This document shows, piece by piece, positions 1 to 10,004 of a stretch of 64,000 bases of DNA. Made by a program: the position numbers and the translations under genes. This DNA comes from Alphaproteobacteria bacterium (GTDB taxonomy: Bacteria > Pseudomonadota > Alphaproteobacteria > JAJFFI01), in contig JASJBI010000012.1 in assembly GCA_030066595.1 (NCBI GenBank), forward strand, positions 1-64,000, read 5' to 3'. The stretch's first letter is position 1, and every line of letters begins with the position of its first letter. The notes under the pieces are model-generated. The model had not been told where the DNA came from, did no database searches, and saw only the letters and a list, made by a program, of their open reading frames with translations.

Positions 1-229
1 CCCGCTGGTCAACCGGTTCGGCGGCACCCATCACGGCTATTTCCTGCCGAGCGAGGGAGCCAACAACATCGCGCTCGCCTTGTTTTCCTTCCCCAGCCTG
101 GCCGCCTACGAGACCTACCGGGAGCAGAGCTTCGAGGACCCGGCCTGTCAGGACGCCTTCGCCTTCGCCGAGCGCACCCGCTGTATCGTCAGCTACGAGC
201 GCAGTTTTCTGAGACCCGTGTTCGCCTAG
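1..229 (+). CDS. NIPSNAP-like family protein, C-terminal part (gene starts before the window)
   Basis: Open frame from base 2 to TAG at 227-229, reading PLVNRFGGTHHGYFLPSEGANNIALALFSFPSLAAYETYREQ...; resembles the NIPSNAP domain. Confidence 0.65.
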   Translation, partial: PLVNRFGGTHHGYFLPSEGANNIALALFSFPSLAAYETYREQSFEDPACQDAFAFAERTRCIVSYERSFLRPVFA

Positions 230-254
230 AGCCGCGCAAGAAGAGGAGTCTGAC

Positions 255-686
255 ATGTCGGACAGCATCACCCCACCCGAGATGTGGCAGCCCTTCGGCG
301 CCTTCTCCATGGCACGGGTACAGGGCGACGGCCACGTCCTGCATCTCAAGGGCCAGATCCCGCTCGATCGGGACGGCAACCTGGTCGGCAGAGGCGACAT
401 GCGGGCGCAGGTCCGCCAGACGCTCGAGAACATCCGGACCCTGCTCGCCCATGTCGGCGGGGAAATGGGCGATGTCCTGTCGCTGACCCATTACGCGACC
501 GACATCGACGCCTTCATGCAGGCCGGCGATATTCGGACCGAGTTCTTCAAAGCGCCCTACCCGGTGACGACGACCGTCCAGGTCGCCCGGCTTTATGACC
601 CGGAGGTAATGATCGAGATCACGGCGATCGCGGAGATCCCGCGCGACCGGGTTCACGCTCCTGGGCCTGGTGCATCATCCGATTGA
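255..686 (+). CDS. RidA/YjgF-family protein
   Basis: ORF 143 aa; RidA-like pattern (GQIPLDRDGNLVGRGDMRAQVRQTLENIRTLLAHVGG...). Confidence 0.8.
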   Translation: MSDSITPPEMWQPFGAFSMARVQGDGHVLHLKGQIPLDRDGNLVGRGDMRAQVRQTLENIRTLLAHVGGEMGDVLSLTHYATDIDAFMQAGDIRTEFFKAPYPVTTTVQVARLYDPEVMIEITAIAEIPRDRVHAPGPGASSD

Positions 687-765
687 GACGAGCCTGTTGG
701 CCACGCCGCACAGCCGGCGCAAATGTTGAATGACCAGTCTGGACAACGGTCGAGCCGAAGCGCCC

Positions 766-865
766 ACGCTCACCCTCGCACTTCGACAGGCTCAGTGTGG
801 GGGTGAGCTCTGCAACAACGCCGACCTCATCCTGAGCTTGTCGAAGGGTGAGGCCAGACAATTCC
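766..865. repeat. REP-like pair of inverted palindromic units between convergent genes
   Basis: ctcaccctcgcacttcgacaggctcagtgtgggggtgag followed by cctcatcctgagcttgtcgaagggtgagg; the second is a near reverse complement of the first. Confidence 0.6.
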
Positions 866-887
866 CATGGAGGCTTGCCGCGGCCGC

Positions 888-1325
888 CTAGTCGTTCGCG
901 GCGCGGCGCTGGCCGGTGAGCTGGGCCAGGCGATCCTTGCATCGGTCCTCGACCGCGTCGAGCTCGGCCAGCGTGACCTCGATATCCTCACGCTGCTGCT
1001 CCAGAGTGGCGCGGCGTTCCCGGATCTTGTCGAGGAAGAAATCGAGCTGGCCCACTTCTCCGGGCTCGGTGTCGTAGAGCTCGACGATCTCGGCCACTTC
1101 GCCCAGCGAAAAGCCCAAACGCTTGCCCCGCAGGATCAGCTTGAGCCGGGTCCGGTCCCGCTGCGAGTAGATCCGCTGCTGGCCCTTGCGGGCCGGCGAC
1201 AAGAGCCCCTGGTCCTCGTAGAACCGGATTGCCCGGGTGGTCACGTCGAACTCCTGGGCCAGGTCGGTGATGGTGAAGGTCTCGGTCATTGCCATACTGT
1301 CCATGCGCAGATTTTGGCTAAGCAT
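888..1325 (-). CDS. MerR-family transcriptional regulator (LiuR-like)
   Basis: N-terminal MerR HTH (FTITDLAQEFDVTTRAIRFYEDQGLLSPARKGQQRIYSQRD) plus coiled coil; no Cys metal-binding signature. Confidence 0.85.
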   Translation of the reverse strand: MLSQNLRMDSMAMTETFTITDLAQEFDVTTRAIRFYEDQGLLSPARKGQQRIYSQRDRTRLKLILRGKRLGFSLGEVAEIVELYDTEPGEVGQLDFFLDKIRERRATLEQQREDIEVTLAELDAVEDRCKDRLAQLTGQRRAAND

Positions 1326-1328
1326 AGC

Positions 1329-1348
1329 TTACGTTTACGTAAACGTAA
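1329..1348. promoter_or_regulatory. Perfect 20-bp palindrome, likely MerR-family operator
   Basis: TTACGTTTACGTAAACGTAA immediately upstream of the MerR-family gene. Confidence 0.65.
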
Positions 1349-1400
1349 ATATCGCTCGGACGGGACCGATTGCCGCAGGCGGCCGGGGCTCCTCTGATCG

Positions 1401-1673
1401 CTAGAGCACTTTCCGACCATATGGAGTCAATTCTGTTGCGGTTTGGGCGCGGCAGTCCGCCAGGCGCCGCCCGAAACGCGATGCAGCGCATCGGGTGAGG
1501 GCGGCAACGCCGCGGTTGCCCGACCAAACGCAACCCTCTCGGGCCGGGGCCTTTTTCGCCATGACGTCGTCAAACGCCTTGCGCGTATGACGGATACGCT
1601 CTGCGGCGTCCTCCTAGTCATGGCGAAAATCGCCTCCGGCAGAATGGCTCCATATGGTCGGAAAATGCTCTAG
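1401..1673. mobile_element. MITE-like element with about 34-bp terminal inverted repeats and no transposase
   Basis: Left end ctagagcactttccgaccatatggagtcaattctg (1401-1435); right end cagaatggctccatatggtcggaaaatgctctag (1640-1673) is its near-perfect reverse complement. Confidence 0.7.
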
Positions 1674-3064
1674 AGCAGGACCAGGGCTGCCAAGCCCAGA
1701 AAGGCGAGGAAGCCGAGGACGTCCGTGGTGGTGGTGAGCACCGGCGCCGCGGCAACGGCGGGATCGATCTTGAGCCGGTCCAGCGCCAGCGGGATCACCG
1801 TCCCGGCGATGCCGGCCCACAGCATGTTGAACACCATGGCGGCCGCCAAGACCAACCCCAGTCGCCAATCCTGAAACCAGACCCCCGCCACCACGCCCGT
1901 CAGAACCGCAAAGACGATGCCGTTGAGGCCGCCGACGATCACTTCTTTGACGAAGGTGCGCCACATCATGCCCGCGGTGAGCTCGTGCATGGCCAGCGAT
2001 CGGACGGTCACCGTCACCACCTGCATGCCGGCGTTGCCGCCCATCGCCGCGACGATCGGCATCAGCACCGCCAGCGCGACGATCTGCTCGATGGTGGCCT
2101 GGAACAGGGCGATCACCGCGGAGGCGGCGATCGCGTTGATCAAGGCGACCCCGAGCCAGCGGATTCGGTGAGCGGCCGTGGTCAGCGCCGGCACGAAGAG
2201 GTCGGTGTCGCTCACCTTGGCGAGACGCAAAAGATCCTCCTCGGCCTCCTTGTCGATCACATCGACCACGTCGTCGATGGTGATGACGCCGACCAGCCGA
2301 TTGTCCGCGTCGACCACGGGCGCCGAGACCAGATCGTGCTGGCGGAAGATCAGAGCCACCTCCTCCTGGTCCATGTCGGCCGGGATCAGCTTCATGTCCG
2401 TCTGCATGATGTCGCGCATGCGCACCGGCCGTTTGCAGCGCACCAGCCGGTTCAGGGGGATGGTGCCGACCGGGTGGTACCTCGGATCGACTACGATCAG
2501 ATCGTAGAACTCGTCGGGCAGTTCTTCTTCCTCACGCAGGTGGTCGATGGCCCTGCCCACGGTCCAAAAGTCGGGAACCGCGACCAGCTCCCGCTGCATG
2601 AGTCGGCCGGCGCTGTCGTCCGGATAGGACAGCGCTTCCTCGACAATGACCCGGTCCTCCGCGGGCATCTCGTCGAGGATCTGCTTCTGCACCTGGTCAT
2701 CGAGCTCGTCGATGAGTTCGACCGCATCGTCGCTCTCGAGCTCGGCGATCGCGGCGGCCACGTGCTTGGCGCCAAGCTGCTCGACGATCTCGTCACGGAC
2801 CGACGGGTCCAGCTCGGTCAGCGCCTCGGGATCGAGCCGCTCCCGAATGAGCTCGACCAACTCGCGTCGCTCGTCGGGCTTCAGCCGCTCCAGCAGATCC
2901 GCCTTATCGGTGTAATGCAGCGGCTGAACGAGGCGGCGGACCCGATCTTCCTCGCCCCAGGCGAGCGCGTCCCGGATCGCCTTGACCACCGCCGGACGCA
3001 GCGCATAGAGCGCTTCGGTCGAAGCCGCGTCGGTCTCGTCTTGCGGCTGCGCCTCGCTCGACAC
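1670..3064 (-). CDS. mgtE: Magnesium transporter MgtE
   Basis: 464 aa; MgtE N domain, CBS pair and C-terminal transmembrane domain (GNAGMQVVTVTVRSLA). Confidence 0.95.
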   Translation of the reverse strand: MSSEAQPQDETDAASTEALYALRPAVVKAIRDALAWGEEDRVRRLVQPLHYTDKADLLERLKPDERRELVELIRERLDPEALTELDPSVRDEIVEQLGAKHVAAAIAELESDDAVELIDELDDQVQKQILDEMPAEDRVIVEEALSYPDDSAGRLMQRELVAVPDFWTVGRAIDHLREEEELPDEFYDLIVVDPRYHPVGTIPLNRLVRCKRPVRMRDIMQTDMKLIPADMDQEEVALIFRQHDLVSAPVVDADNRLVGVITIDDVVDVIDKEAEEDLLRLAKVSDTDLFVPALTTAAHRIRWLGVALINAIAASAVIALFQATIEQIVALAVLMPIVAAMGGNAGMQVVTVTVRSLAMHELTAGMMWRTFVKEVIVGGLNGIVFAVLTGVVAGVWFQDWRLGLVLAAAMVFNMLWAGIAGTVIPLALDRLKIDPAVAAAPVLTTTTDVLGFLAFLGLAALVLL

Positions 3065-3067
3065 CGA

Positions 3068-5362
3068 TCAGTCCCCCGCCCGCGCCTTCTCGGCGGCCCG
3101 CATCTGCGCGTCCACGACGGCCAAGGCCGTCATGTTGACGAGCCCGCGCGCGGTGACGGACGGGGTCACGATGTGCGCCGGGTATGCCGTGCCGACCAGG
3201 ATCGGCCCCACGTTCTGCCCATCGCCGAGGGTCTTGAGCAGGTTGAGCGCGATATTGGCGGCATCCAGCGACGGCATGACCAAGAGATTGGCCACCCCTT
3301 TCATGCGCGAGTTGGGAAAGACGCGGGCCCGGATCTGCTCGGACAGGGCCGCGTCCGCATGCATCTCGCCCTCGACCGCGAGTTCCGGCGCGCGCTGTTC
3401 CAGGATCTCGCGCGCGCGGCGCATCTTGACGGCCGAGGGCGTGTTGTTGCTGCCGAAGTTGGAGTGCGAGACCAGCGCCACCTTGGGCTCGATGCCGAAG
3501 TTGCGCACCGTCTGGGCGGCCATCAGCGCCATTTCCGCGATCTCCTCCGCATCCGGCTCATAAGTGACCTGGGTGTCGCAGACGAACACGGTGCCGCGGG
3601 GCGTGATCATCAGGCTCAAGGCCGAGAGGTCTCGCACGCCCGGCGCCTTGCCGATGACGTCTCGGATATGGCCGAGATAGCGCAGATAGGGCCGCACCGT
3701 GCCGCAGATCATGGCGTCCGCCTCGCCCCGGACCAGCATGATGGCGCCGATCACCGTGGACCGCGTCCGCACGATGGTGCGGGCGTCGTCCGGCGTCACG
3801 CCCTTGCGTTCCATGATTCTGTGATAGGTGCGCCAGTAGTCGTCATAGCGCGGGTCGTCCTGCGGGTTGGTCAGCTCGAAATCCTTACCTCGGCGGATCC
3901 GCAGGCCGAGGCGCTCGATGCGGGCGTCCACCACCTCCGGGCGCCCGATCAGCAAGGGTACGGCGAGGCCATCGTCGACCGCCGCCTGGACCGCCTGCAG
4001 GACGCGATATTCCTCGCCCTCGGCGTAGACGACACGCTTCGGATTGCGGCGGGCGAGTTCGAAAATCGGCTTCATCACCAGCCCCGATCGGAACACGAAC
4101 CCGGCGAGCCGTTGTCGATAGACGTCCCAATCCTCGATCGGACGGGTGGCGACGCCGCTGTCCATCGCGGCCCTGGCGACGGCCGGCGCGAGATAGGTGA
4201 TCAGCCGTGGGTCGAACGGTTTTGGGATCAGATTTTCGGGGCCGAACGCCAGTTGCTGGTCGCCGTAGGCCCGGGCCACCACGTCCGACTGCTCGGCCAT
4301 CGCCAATTCGGCCAGCGCGTTGACGCAGGCGCGCGCCATCTCCCGGTTGATGGTCGTGGCGCCCACATCGAGCGCGCCGCGGAAGATATAGGGAAAGCAG
4401 AGCACGTTGTTGACCTGGTTGGGATAGTCCGACCGCCCGGTGGCGATCACCGCGTCCGGGCGCGCCTCCTTGGCGATCTCCGGCATGATCTCCGGCACCG
4501 GATTGGCGAGCGCCAGGATCAACGGCTTGTCCGCCATGGTCTTGACCATCTCGGGCTTGAGCACCCCAGGCGCCGAAAGTCCGAGGAACACGTCAGCGCC
4601 CGCGATGACGTCGCCCAGCGTGCGGGCCTCCGTCCGCTGCGCGTAGCGCGCCTTGCGCGGGTCCATGTCCTCTTTGCGGCCCTCGTAGACCACGCCCGCG
4701 ATGTCGGTCACGGTGACGTGCTCGACGGGCAGGCCGAGATCGACCAGGAGATCGAGGCAGGCGAGCGCCGCCGCGCCCGCACCGGAGGTGACCAGCTTGA
4801 CCTCCGCGAGCGTTTTCCCGACGACGCGCAGCCCGTTGAGGATCGCGGCGCCGACGATGATGGCGGTGCCGTGCTGATCGTCGTGGAAGACCGGAATATT
4901 CATCCGCTCGCGCAGTTGCGCCTCGATCTCGAAGCACTCGGGCGCCTTGATGTCCTCCAGATTGATGCCGCCGAAGGTCGGCTCCAAGCTGGCCACGATA
5001 TCAACGAAGCGGGCCGGGTCGGTCTCGTCGACCTCGATGTCGAAGACGTCGATGCCCGAGAACTTCTTGAACAGGACCGCCTTGCCCTCCATCACCGGCT
5101 TGGCGGCCAGCGGCCCGATCTTGCCCAGCCCCAGCACCGCGGTGCCGTTGCTGATCACCGCGACCAGGTTGCTGCGGGCGGTGACCCGGGCGGCCTCGGC
5201 CGGATCCGCGGCGATCGCCTCGCAGGCGGCGGCCACGCCGGGCGAGTAAGCCAGCGCCAGGTCGCGTTGGTTCGCCAGCGGCTTGGTCGGCTGGACGGCA
5301 AGCTTTCCGGGTGTCGGGAGTCGATGATATTCGAGCGCCGAATCGCGCAACTCGTCCGCCAT
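3068..5362 (-). CDS. maeB: NADP-dependent malic enzyme with C-terminal phosphotransacetylase-like domain
   Basis: 764 aa; [23 protein letters not shown] and PTA-like C-terminal domain. Confidence 0.95.
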   Translation of the reverse strand: MADELRDSALEYHRLPTPGKLAVQPTKPLANQRDLALAYSPGVAAACEAIAADPAEAARVTARSNLVAVISNGTAVLGLGKIGPLAAKPVMEGKAVLFKKFSGIDVFDIEVDETDPARFVDIVASLEPTFGGINLEDIKAPECFEIEAQLRERMNIPVFHDDQHGTAIIVGAAILNGLRVVGKTLAEVKLVTSGAGAAALACLDLLVDLGLPVEHVTVTDIAGVVYEGRKEDMDPRKARYAQRTEARTLGDVIAGADVFLGLSAPGVLKPEMVKTMADKPLILALANPVPEIMPEIAKEARPDAVIATGRSDYPNQVNNVLCFPYIFRGALDVGATTINREMARACVNALAELAMAEQSDVVARAYGDQQLAFGPENLIPKPFDPRLITYLAPAVARAAMDSGVATRPIEDWDVYRQRLAGFVFRSGLVMKPIFELARRNPKRVVYAEGEEYRVLQAVQAAVDDGLAVPLLIGRPEVVDARIERLGLRIRRGKDFELTNPQDDPRYDDYWRTYHRIMERKGVTPDDARTIVRTRSTVIGAIMLVRGEADAMICGTVRPYLRYLGHIRDVIGKAPGVRDLSALSLMITPRGTVFVCDTQVTYEPDAEEIAEMALMAAQTVRNFGIEPKVALVSHSNFGSNNTPSAVKMRRAREILEQRAPELAVEGEMHADAALSEQIRARVFPNSRMKGVANLLVMPSLDAANIALNLLKTLGDGQNVGPILVGTAYPAHIVTPSVTARGLVNMTALAVVDAQMRAAEKARAGD

Positions 5363-5439
5363 GGCCCCCTCCCCCTGCCGGTTTGTCGGGCCGCCACGTT
5401 AGCGGAGTTGTGCAACCAAGCCCAGCCCGCAGACGCCGC

Positions 5440-5471
5440 AAAAAAAGGCCCGCGATCGCGCGCGGGCCTTG
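5440..5471 (-). terminator. Rho-independent terminator downstream of tRNA-Leu
   Basis: On minus strand AAGGCCCGCG-CGCGAT-CGCGGGCCTT followed by a T run. Confidence 0.75.
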
Positions 5472-5477
5472 TCGAAT

Positions 5478-5564
5478 TGGTGCGGTCGAGAAGACTCGAA
5501 CTTCCACGGGCTTTCGCCCACAGCGCCCTCAACGCTGCGCGTCTACCAATTCCGCCACGACCGC
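5478..5564 (-). tRNA. tRNA-Leu (anticodon GAG), encoded CCA end
   Basis: Minus strand GCGGTCGTGGCGGAATTGGTAGACGCGCAGCGTTGAGGGCGCTGTGGGCGAAAGCCCGTGGAAGTTCGAGTCTTCTCGACCGCACCA; long variable arm typical of tRNA-Leu. Confidence 0.93.
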
Positions 5565-5665
5565 ATCGAGAGGAGCCGGGGATAGCAAATCGGCGCAGAG
5601 CGATCAAGATATGAGCGTGCCCATGGCCGCCATCAAGAGAGCGCACCGGTCCGGGCGCAAGGACT

Positions 5666-6190
5666 TCATGCCAAATCGTAGAGCAAGCGGACGACCCCTC
5701 TGGGTGCCGGCTCCGCGGCCACCAGCCGCAGCCCCTGCAGGGACCGGCGCCGGCCGAACAGGCGCACGCCGTCCCCGAGCAGCACCGGGATCACGAACAG
5801 CTCGATCCGGTCGACCGCGCCGAGATCCAGGAAGCCGGCGATGGTTTGGGCGCCGCCATGCAGCCAGATGTCGCCCGCAACGGTCGGCGTCAGCGCCGCC
5901 AGGACCTCGCTGGGCGGACCCGCCGCCGGCTCGGCGCCTTCGGCAGGCGCCTCCATTGGGCGCGACGTGAGAACGATGGTGCGCCTGCCCGGATAAGGCC
6001 AGGGGCCAAAGCCGCGCACCTGGTCGAACGTCGCCCGGCCCATGATGATCGCGCCGACCTCGGCGAGGAACGCCTCATAGCCATAGTCCTCGGTTGTATA
6101 GGGTGCCAGCCAGTCGACCCCGCCGTCGGTCGTGGCGATGTAGCCGTCGAGACTGGCGGCAATGTAGACGCGAAGGCGGGGCGCGGCCAT
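5666..6190 (-). CDS. Dihydrofolate reductase/RibD C-terminal family protein
   Basis: 174 aa; MAAPRLRVYIAASLDGYIATTDGGVDWL... and IWLHGGAQTIAGFLDLGAVDRIELFVIPVLLGDGVRLF. Confidence 0.85.
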   Translation of the reverse strand: MAAPRLRVYIAASLDGYIATTDGGVDWLAPYTTEDYGYEAFLAEVGAIIMGRATFDQVRGFGPWPYPGRRTIVLTSRPMEAPAEGAEPAAGPPSEVLAALTPTVAGDIWLHGGAQTIAGFLDLGAVDRIELFVIPVLLGDGVRLFGRRRSLQGLRLVAAEPAPRGVVRLLYDLA

Positions 6191-6267
6191 GGTTCCGGCG
6201 GTTGGATTGCGGCAAGGAAATTGCGGCGGAAAGCTTATATTAAGGGCGGTCGGAACCGGTTGGAACG

Positions 6268-6945
6268 ATGGGCATGGCCGAAGTCGAGTGGCAGATCAGC
6301 GACGACCCCGTTGCTTATGAGGCGGCGGTGTCGGCGATGGAGGCGCGGGTCGCGGACATCCGCGCCGGTCGCGCGGCCGAGCTGGTCTGGCTGCTGGAGC
6401 ACCCGCCCCTCTATACGGCGGGCACCAGCGCCAAGGCCGGGGATCTGTTGGCGCCGGACCGCTTTCCGGTCTACCGCACCGGCCGCGGCGGCCAGTTCAC
6501 CTATCACGGGCCCGGCCAGCGCGTCGCCTATGTCATGTTGGATCTGCAGCGCCGGGGCCGCGACCTCAGGGCCTTCGTGCACGGGCTCGAGGACTGGACC
6601 GCGCGCACGCTGGCCCGCTTCAACGTCACCGGAGAGCCGCGGCCGGATCGGATCGGCATTTGGGTCGACCGCGGCGGCGGGCGGGAGGACAAGATCGCGG
6701 CGATCGGCGTGCGGGTACGCCGCTGGGTCACCTATCACGGGCTCGCGCTGAACGTGGATCCGGACCTGAGCCATTTCCAGGGCATCGTGCCCTGCGGCAT
6801 CGCCGGGCCGGACTACGGCGTCACCTCGCTGGTCGATCTAGGGCTGCCGGTGTCGATGGCCGATGTGGACGCCGCGCTGATGGCGACCTTCGGCGAAGTG
6901 TTTGGGAAAACCCAGGCTGCGGCAGCGCCGGCTACGCCCGGATGA
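6268..6945 (+). CDS. lipB: Lipoyl(octanoyl) transferase
   Basis: [22 protein letters not shown] and IVPCGI catalytic motif. Confidence 0.95.
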   Translation: MGMAEVEWQISDDPVAYEAAVSAMEARVADIRAGRAAELVWLLEHPPLYTAGTSAKAGDLLAPDRFPVYRTGRGGQFTYHGPGQRVAYVMLDLQRRGRDLRAFVHGLEDWTARTLARFNVTGEPRPDRIGIWVDRGGGREDKIAAIGVRVRRWVTYHGLALNVDPDLSHFQGIVPCGIAGPDYGVTSLVDLGLPVSMADVDAALMATFGEVFGKTQAAAAPATPG

Positions 6946-7417
6946 ACATGCCCATCCAGCTCGCCACCAGGGCGGGGTTCCGGTTGCCTTCGATCTCCAC
7001 CGTGTTCTGGGTCCGCAGGACGCACCGGTCGTCGCCCTTGCGGCTCGCGGCGGTCAGCTTGCAACGGTTGCGGATGCGATCGCCGATGCGGACCGGCGCC
7101 ATGAACCGGACCCGGTCGAACCCGTAGTTGATGCCGTACTTCGCCCCGTCCGGCTGCAGCTCCGCCTGGTAGGAGAAGTAGGTCAGCAGCGACAGGGTGA
7201 GAAAGCCGTGCGCGATGGGGCCGCCAAAGGGTCCCTCGGCCGCCGCCGCCGGATCGACATGCAGCGGGTTCATGTCGCTGGTCGCCGCCGCGAAGGCGTT
7301 GACCCGCTCCTGCTCGATTTCGAGCCAGTCGGTCAGGCTCAGCTGGCGCCCGACCCATTGCTCGATGTGGTCGAAGTCATATGGAACATCGGTGTACTTG
7401 TCGCGCGCCCTTTCCAT
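6932..7417 (-). CDS. MaoC-family dehydratase
   Basis: 161 aa; hotdog MaoC motif ([37 protein letters not shown]). Confidence 0.9.
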   Translation of the reverse strand: MERARDKYTDVPYDFDHIEQWVGRQLSLTDWLEIEQERVNAFAAATSDMNPLHVDPAAAAEGPFGGPIAHGFLTLSLLTYFSYQAELQPDGAKYGINYGFDRVRFMAPVRIGDRIRNRCKLTAASRKGDDRCVLRTQNTVEIEGNRNPALVASWMGMFIRA

Positions 7418-7447
7418 CCCCTTTGAACCTCTTCCTGTCGTTCCTGT

Positions 7448-7729
7448 CTAACCCGTGGGCCGCTGGCGAAAGCCCGTGGTTCCGTCGTCCTCGCCCGCGC
7501 TCTCGACCACGTTGACGACGCGTGCGGCGGGCGGTCCCTGCCAGCAGGCCGCCACCATGTCCCGCACCCGGTCTTCCGAGCCGATCAGCAGCGCTTCCAC
7601 GCTGCCGTCGGGCCGGTTGCGGACCCAACCGCGCAGTCCCCGCGCCTGAGCCTGGTCGACCGTCCAGCCCCGGTACCAGACGGCCTGGACCCGTCCCTCG
7701 ATCCTGAGCCGTATGGCCATGTGCTCCAC
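7448..7729 (-). CDS. acyP: Acylphosphatase
   Basis: IRLRIEGRVQAVWYRGWTVDQAQARGLRGWVRNRPDGSVEALL. Confidence 0.92.
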   Translation of the reverse strand: MEHMAIRLRIEGRVQAVWYRGWTVDQAQARGLRGWVRNRPDGSVEALLIGSEDRVRDMVAACWQGPPAARVVNVVESAGEDDGTTGFRQRPTG

Positions 7730-7732
7730 GGC

Positions 7733-9730
7733 CTAGTCGAACTCGAGAATTGCCTGGTCAACCGCCAGGCTGTCACCCGGCTCGGCGTGCAGCCGGATCA
7801 CGGTGGCGTCCCGCTCGGCGCGCAGTATGTTCTCCATCTTCATGGCCTCGACCACCGCCAGCTCCTGGCCCGCCTTGACCTGCTGACCCGGCGCGACCGC
7901 GACCGAGGACAGGAGCCCCGGCATCGGCGACAACAGGTATTTGGAGGTATCGGCCGGTGCCTTTTCCGGCATCAGCGCGGCGAGCCGAGCGCCTGCCGGC
8001 GTCAGCACCTGGACATTGGATTCCGACCCGGCGTGAAACAGTCGGTAGGCCGCCCCCCTGCGGTCCACCTGAACGCAGATCTCCCGGCCGTTCACGGTGC
8101 CGCGAAACAGCGGCTCGCCAAGCCGCCAGTCGGTCCGCACCGCGTAAGTGCGTCCCGCGTAGTTCACGTCGTAGCCATCGGTTTCCCGGGTCAGCGACAC
8201 GGCATGCTGCTCGGTCCCGAGGCAGACCACCCAGTCCTCACGGCCGGCCCCGGCCGGCGTCCTGCGGCGTCCAGGCATCTGGCCCGAGATGGTGGCGTCG
8301 CGCGCGCGGCGCAGCCGGTCGATGGTGGCGGCGACCGCCACCATGGTCGCGGTGTCGTCATGCGGCAGGTCGGCGCCGGAAAAGCCGTCGGGGTATTCCT
8401 CGGCGATGAAGTTGGTGGTCAGCCGGCCTTCGACGAAGCGGGGATGCGCCACCAGCGCTGCCAGGAAGCTGATGTTGTGGCTGACCCCGCGGATGTGGAA
8501 GCCGTCGAGCGCGTGCCGCATGCGGGAAATCGCCTGGGCGCGATCGGCGCCGAAGGTGATCAGCTTGGCGATCATCGGATCGTAGAACATGCTGATCTCA
8601 CCACCCTCCTGCACCCCGGTGTCCACCCGCACGGTGCCGGACGGGTCGGGCGTCTGGAAATGGGTGAGCCGCCCGATCGAGGGCATGAAGCCGCGGAACG
8701 GATCCTCGGCATAGACCCGGGCCTCGATCGCCCAGCCTTCCAGTTCGATGTCCTCCTGCCGGATCGCGAGCTTCTCGCCGGCAGCCACGCGAATCATCTG
8801 TTCCACCAGGTCGAGACCGGTGACGTATTCGGTGACCGGATGCTCGACCTGCAGCCGCGTGTTCATCTCCAGGAAATAAAAGTTGCGGTCCTTGTCGACG
8901 ATGAACTCGACCGTGCCGGCCGAGCGATAGTCCACCGCCCGGGCCAGCGCCACCGCCTGCGCGCCCATGGCGGCGCGGGTCTGCGGGTCGAGGAACGGGC
9001 TCGGCGCCTCCTCGATCACCTTCTGGTGACGGCGCTGGATCGAGCATTCGCGCTCGCCCAGGTGGATCACGTTGCCGTGGCCATCGGCCAGCACCTGGAT
9101 CTCGATGTGCCGCGGCTCCTCGATGAACTTCTCGACGAACACCCGGTCGTCGCCGAAAGCGGTCTGCGCCTCGTTGCGCGCCGAGCGAAAACCCTCCTCG
9201 ACCTCGTCCGCGTGGCGCGCGATCCGCATGCCTTTGCCGCCGCCACCGGCCGACGCCTTGAGCATGACCGGAAAGCCGATCGCCTTGGCGGCCTTGAGCG
9301 CGTCGGCCGGCGACTTGATCGCGCCGGGCGTGCCCGGGATGGTGTTGACCTTGGCCTTCTTGGCGAGCTTCTTGGACTGGATCTTGTCGCCCATGACGGC
9401 GATCGCCTCGGCGCCCGGCCCGATGAAGGCGACGCCCGCGGCGTCGAGCGCCTCGGCGAAGGTCTGGTTCTCGGAGAGAAAGCCGTAGCCGGGATGCACG
9501 GCCTGGGCCTTGGTCTTCTTGATCGCCTCGAGAATGCGGTCGATCACCAGATAGCTCTCGGCGGACGGCGCCGGACCGATCAGCACGGCCTGGTCGGCCA
9601 TCTCGACATGCAGGGCGTCGGCGTCCGCCTCCGAATACACCGCCACCGTCTTGATCCCCATGCGCCGGGCGGTGCGGATCACGCGGCAGGCGATCTCCCC
9701 CCGGTTGGCGATCAGGATCTTCTTGAACAT
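7733..9730 (-). CDS. pccA: Acetyl/propionyl-CoA carboxylase alpha subunit (biotin carboxylase + BCCP)
   Basis: MFKKILIANRGEIACRVIRTARRMG..., EAMKMENIL biotinylation site; start chosen at MFKK within ORF 7733..9772. Confidence 0.93.
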   Translation of the reverse strand: MFKKILIANRGEIACRVIRTARRMGIKTVAVYSEADADALHVEMADQAVLIGPAPSAESYLVIDRILEAIKKTKAQAVHPGYGFLSENQTFAEALDAAGVAFIGPGAEAIAVMGDKIQSKKLAKKAKVNTIPGTPGAIKSPADALKAAKAIGFPVMLKASAGGGGKGMRIARHADEVEEGFRSARNEAQTAFGDDRVFVEKFIEEPRHIEIQVLADGHGNVIHLGERECSIQRRHQKVIEEAPSPFLDPQTRAAMGAQAVALARAVDYRSAGTVEFIVDKDRNFYFLEMNTRLQVEHPVTEYVTGLDLVEQMIRVAAGEKLAIRQEDIELEGWAIEARVYAEDPFRGFMPSIGRLTHFQTPDPSGTVRVDTGVQEGGEISMFYDPMIAKLITFGADRAQAISRMRHALDGFHIRGVSHNISFLAALVAHPRFVEGRLTTNFIAEEYPDGFSGADLPHDDTATMVAVAATIDRLRRARDATISGQMPGRRRTPAGAGREDWVVCLGTEQHAVSLTRETDGYDVNYAGRTYAVRTDWRLGEPLFRGTVNGREICVQVDRRGAAYRLFHAGSESNVQVLTPAGARLAALMPEKAPADTSKYLLSPMPGLLSSVAVAPGQQVKAGQELAVVEAMKMENILRAERDATVIRLHAEPGDSLAVDQAILEFD

Positions 9731-10004
9731 CGACCGCGATCCCCCTTCACGCGTCCCCGCCTTGATTGGCACCTTCCGTCTGCGCGTTGTGCGTCATTTT
9801 CGCGCGCATTTCCAGCCCGAAACGGAGCCGCTGAGTCAAGAATTTACGAGAATGTAATGCTTTAACTGACTGTTTTTCCGACACAATAATGCCTTGTGTT
9901 GTGCTTGGTCGGTGGTCTGGCGGCAGTCCCCTACGCCCTTTCTCATAGAGCGGGCATCGGCCGGGCGCGCGACCAGCCCGCAAACCGCGTGCTATCCTGC
10001 CCCC

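Noticed and set aside
1985-5614. 1209-aa ORF on the plus strand
   Set aside because: Antisense to mgtE and maeB; His/Asp/Arg-rich translation typical of GC-rich shadow frames, no recognisable domain.
7721-9865. 714-aa ORF on the plus strand
   Set aside because: Antisense shadow of pccA.
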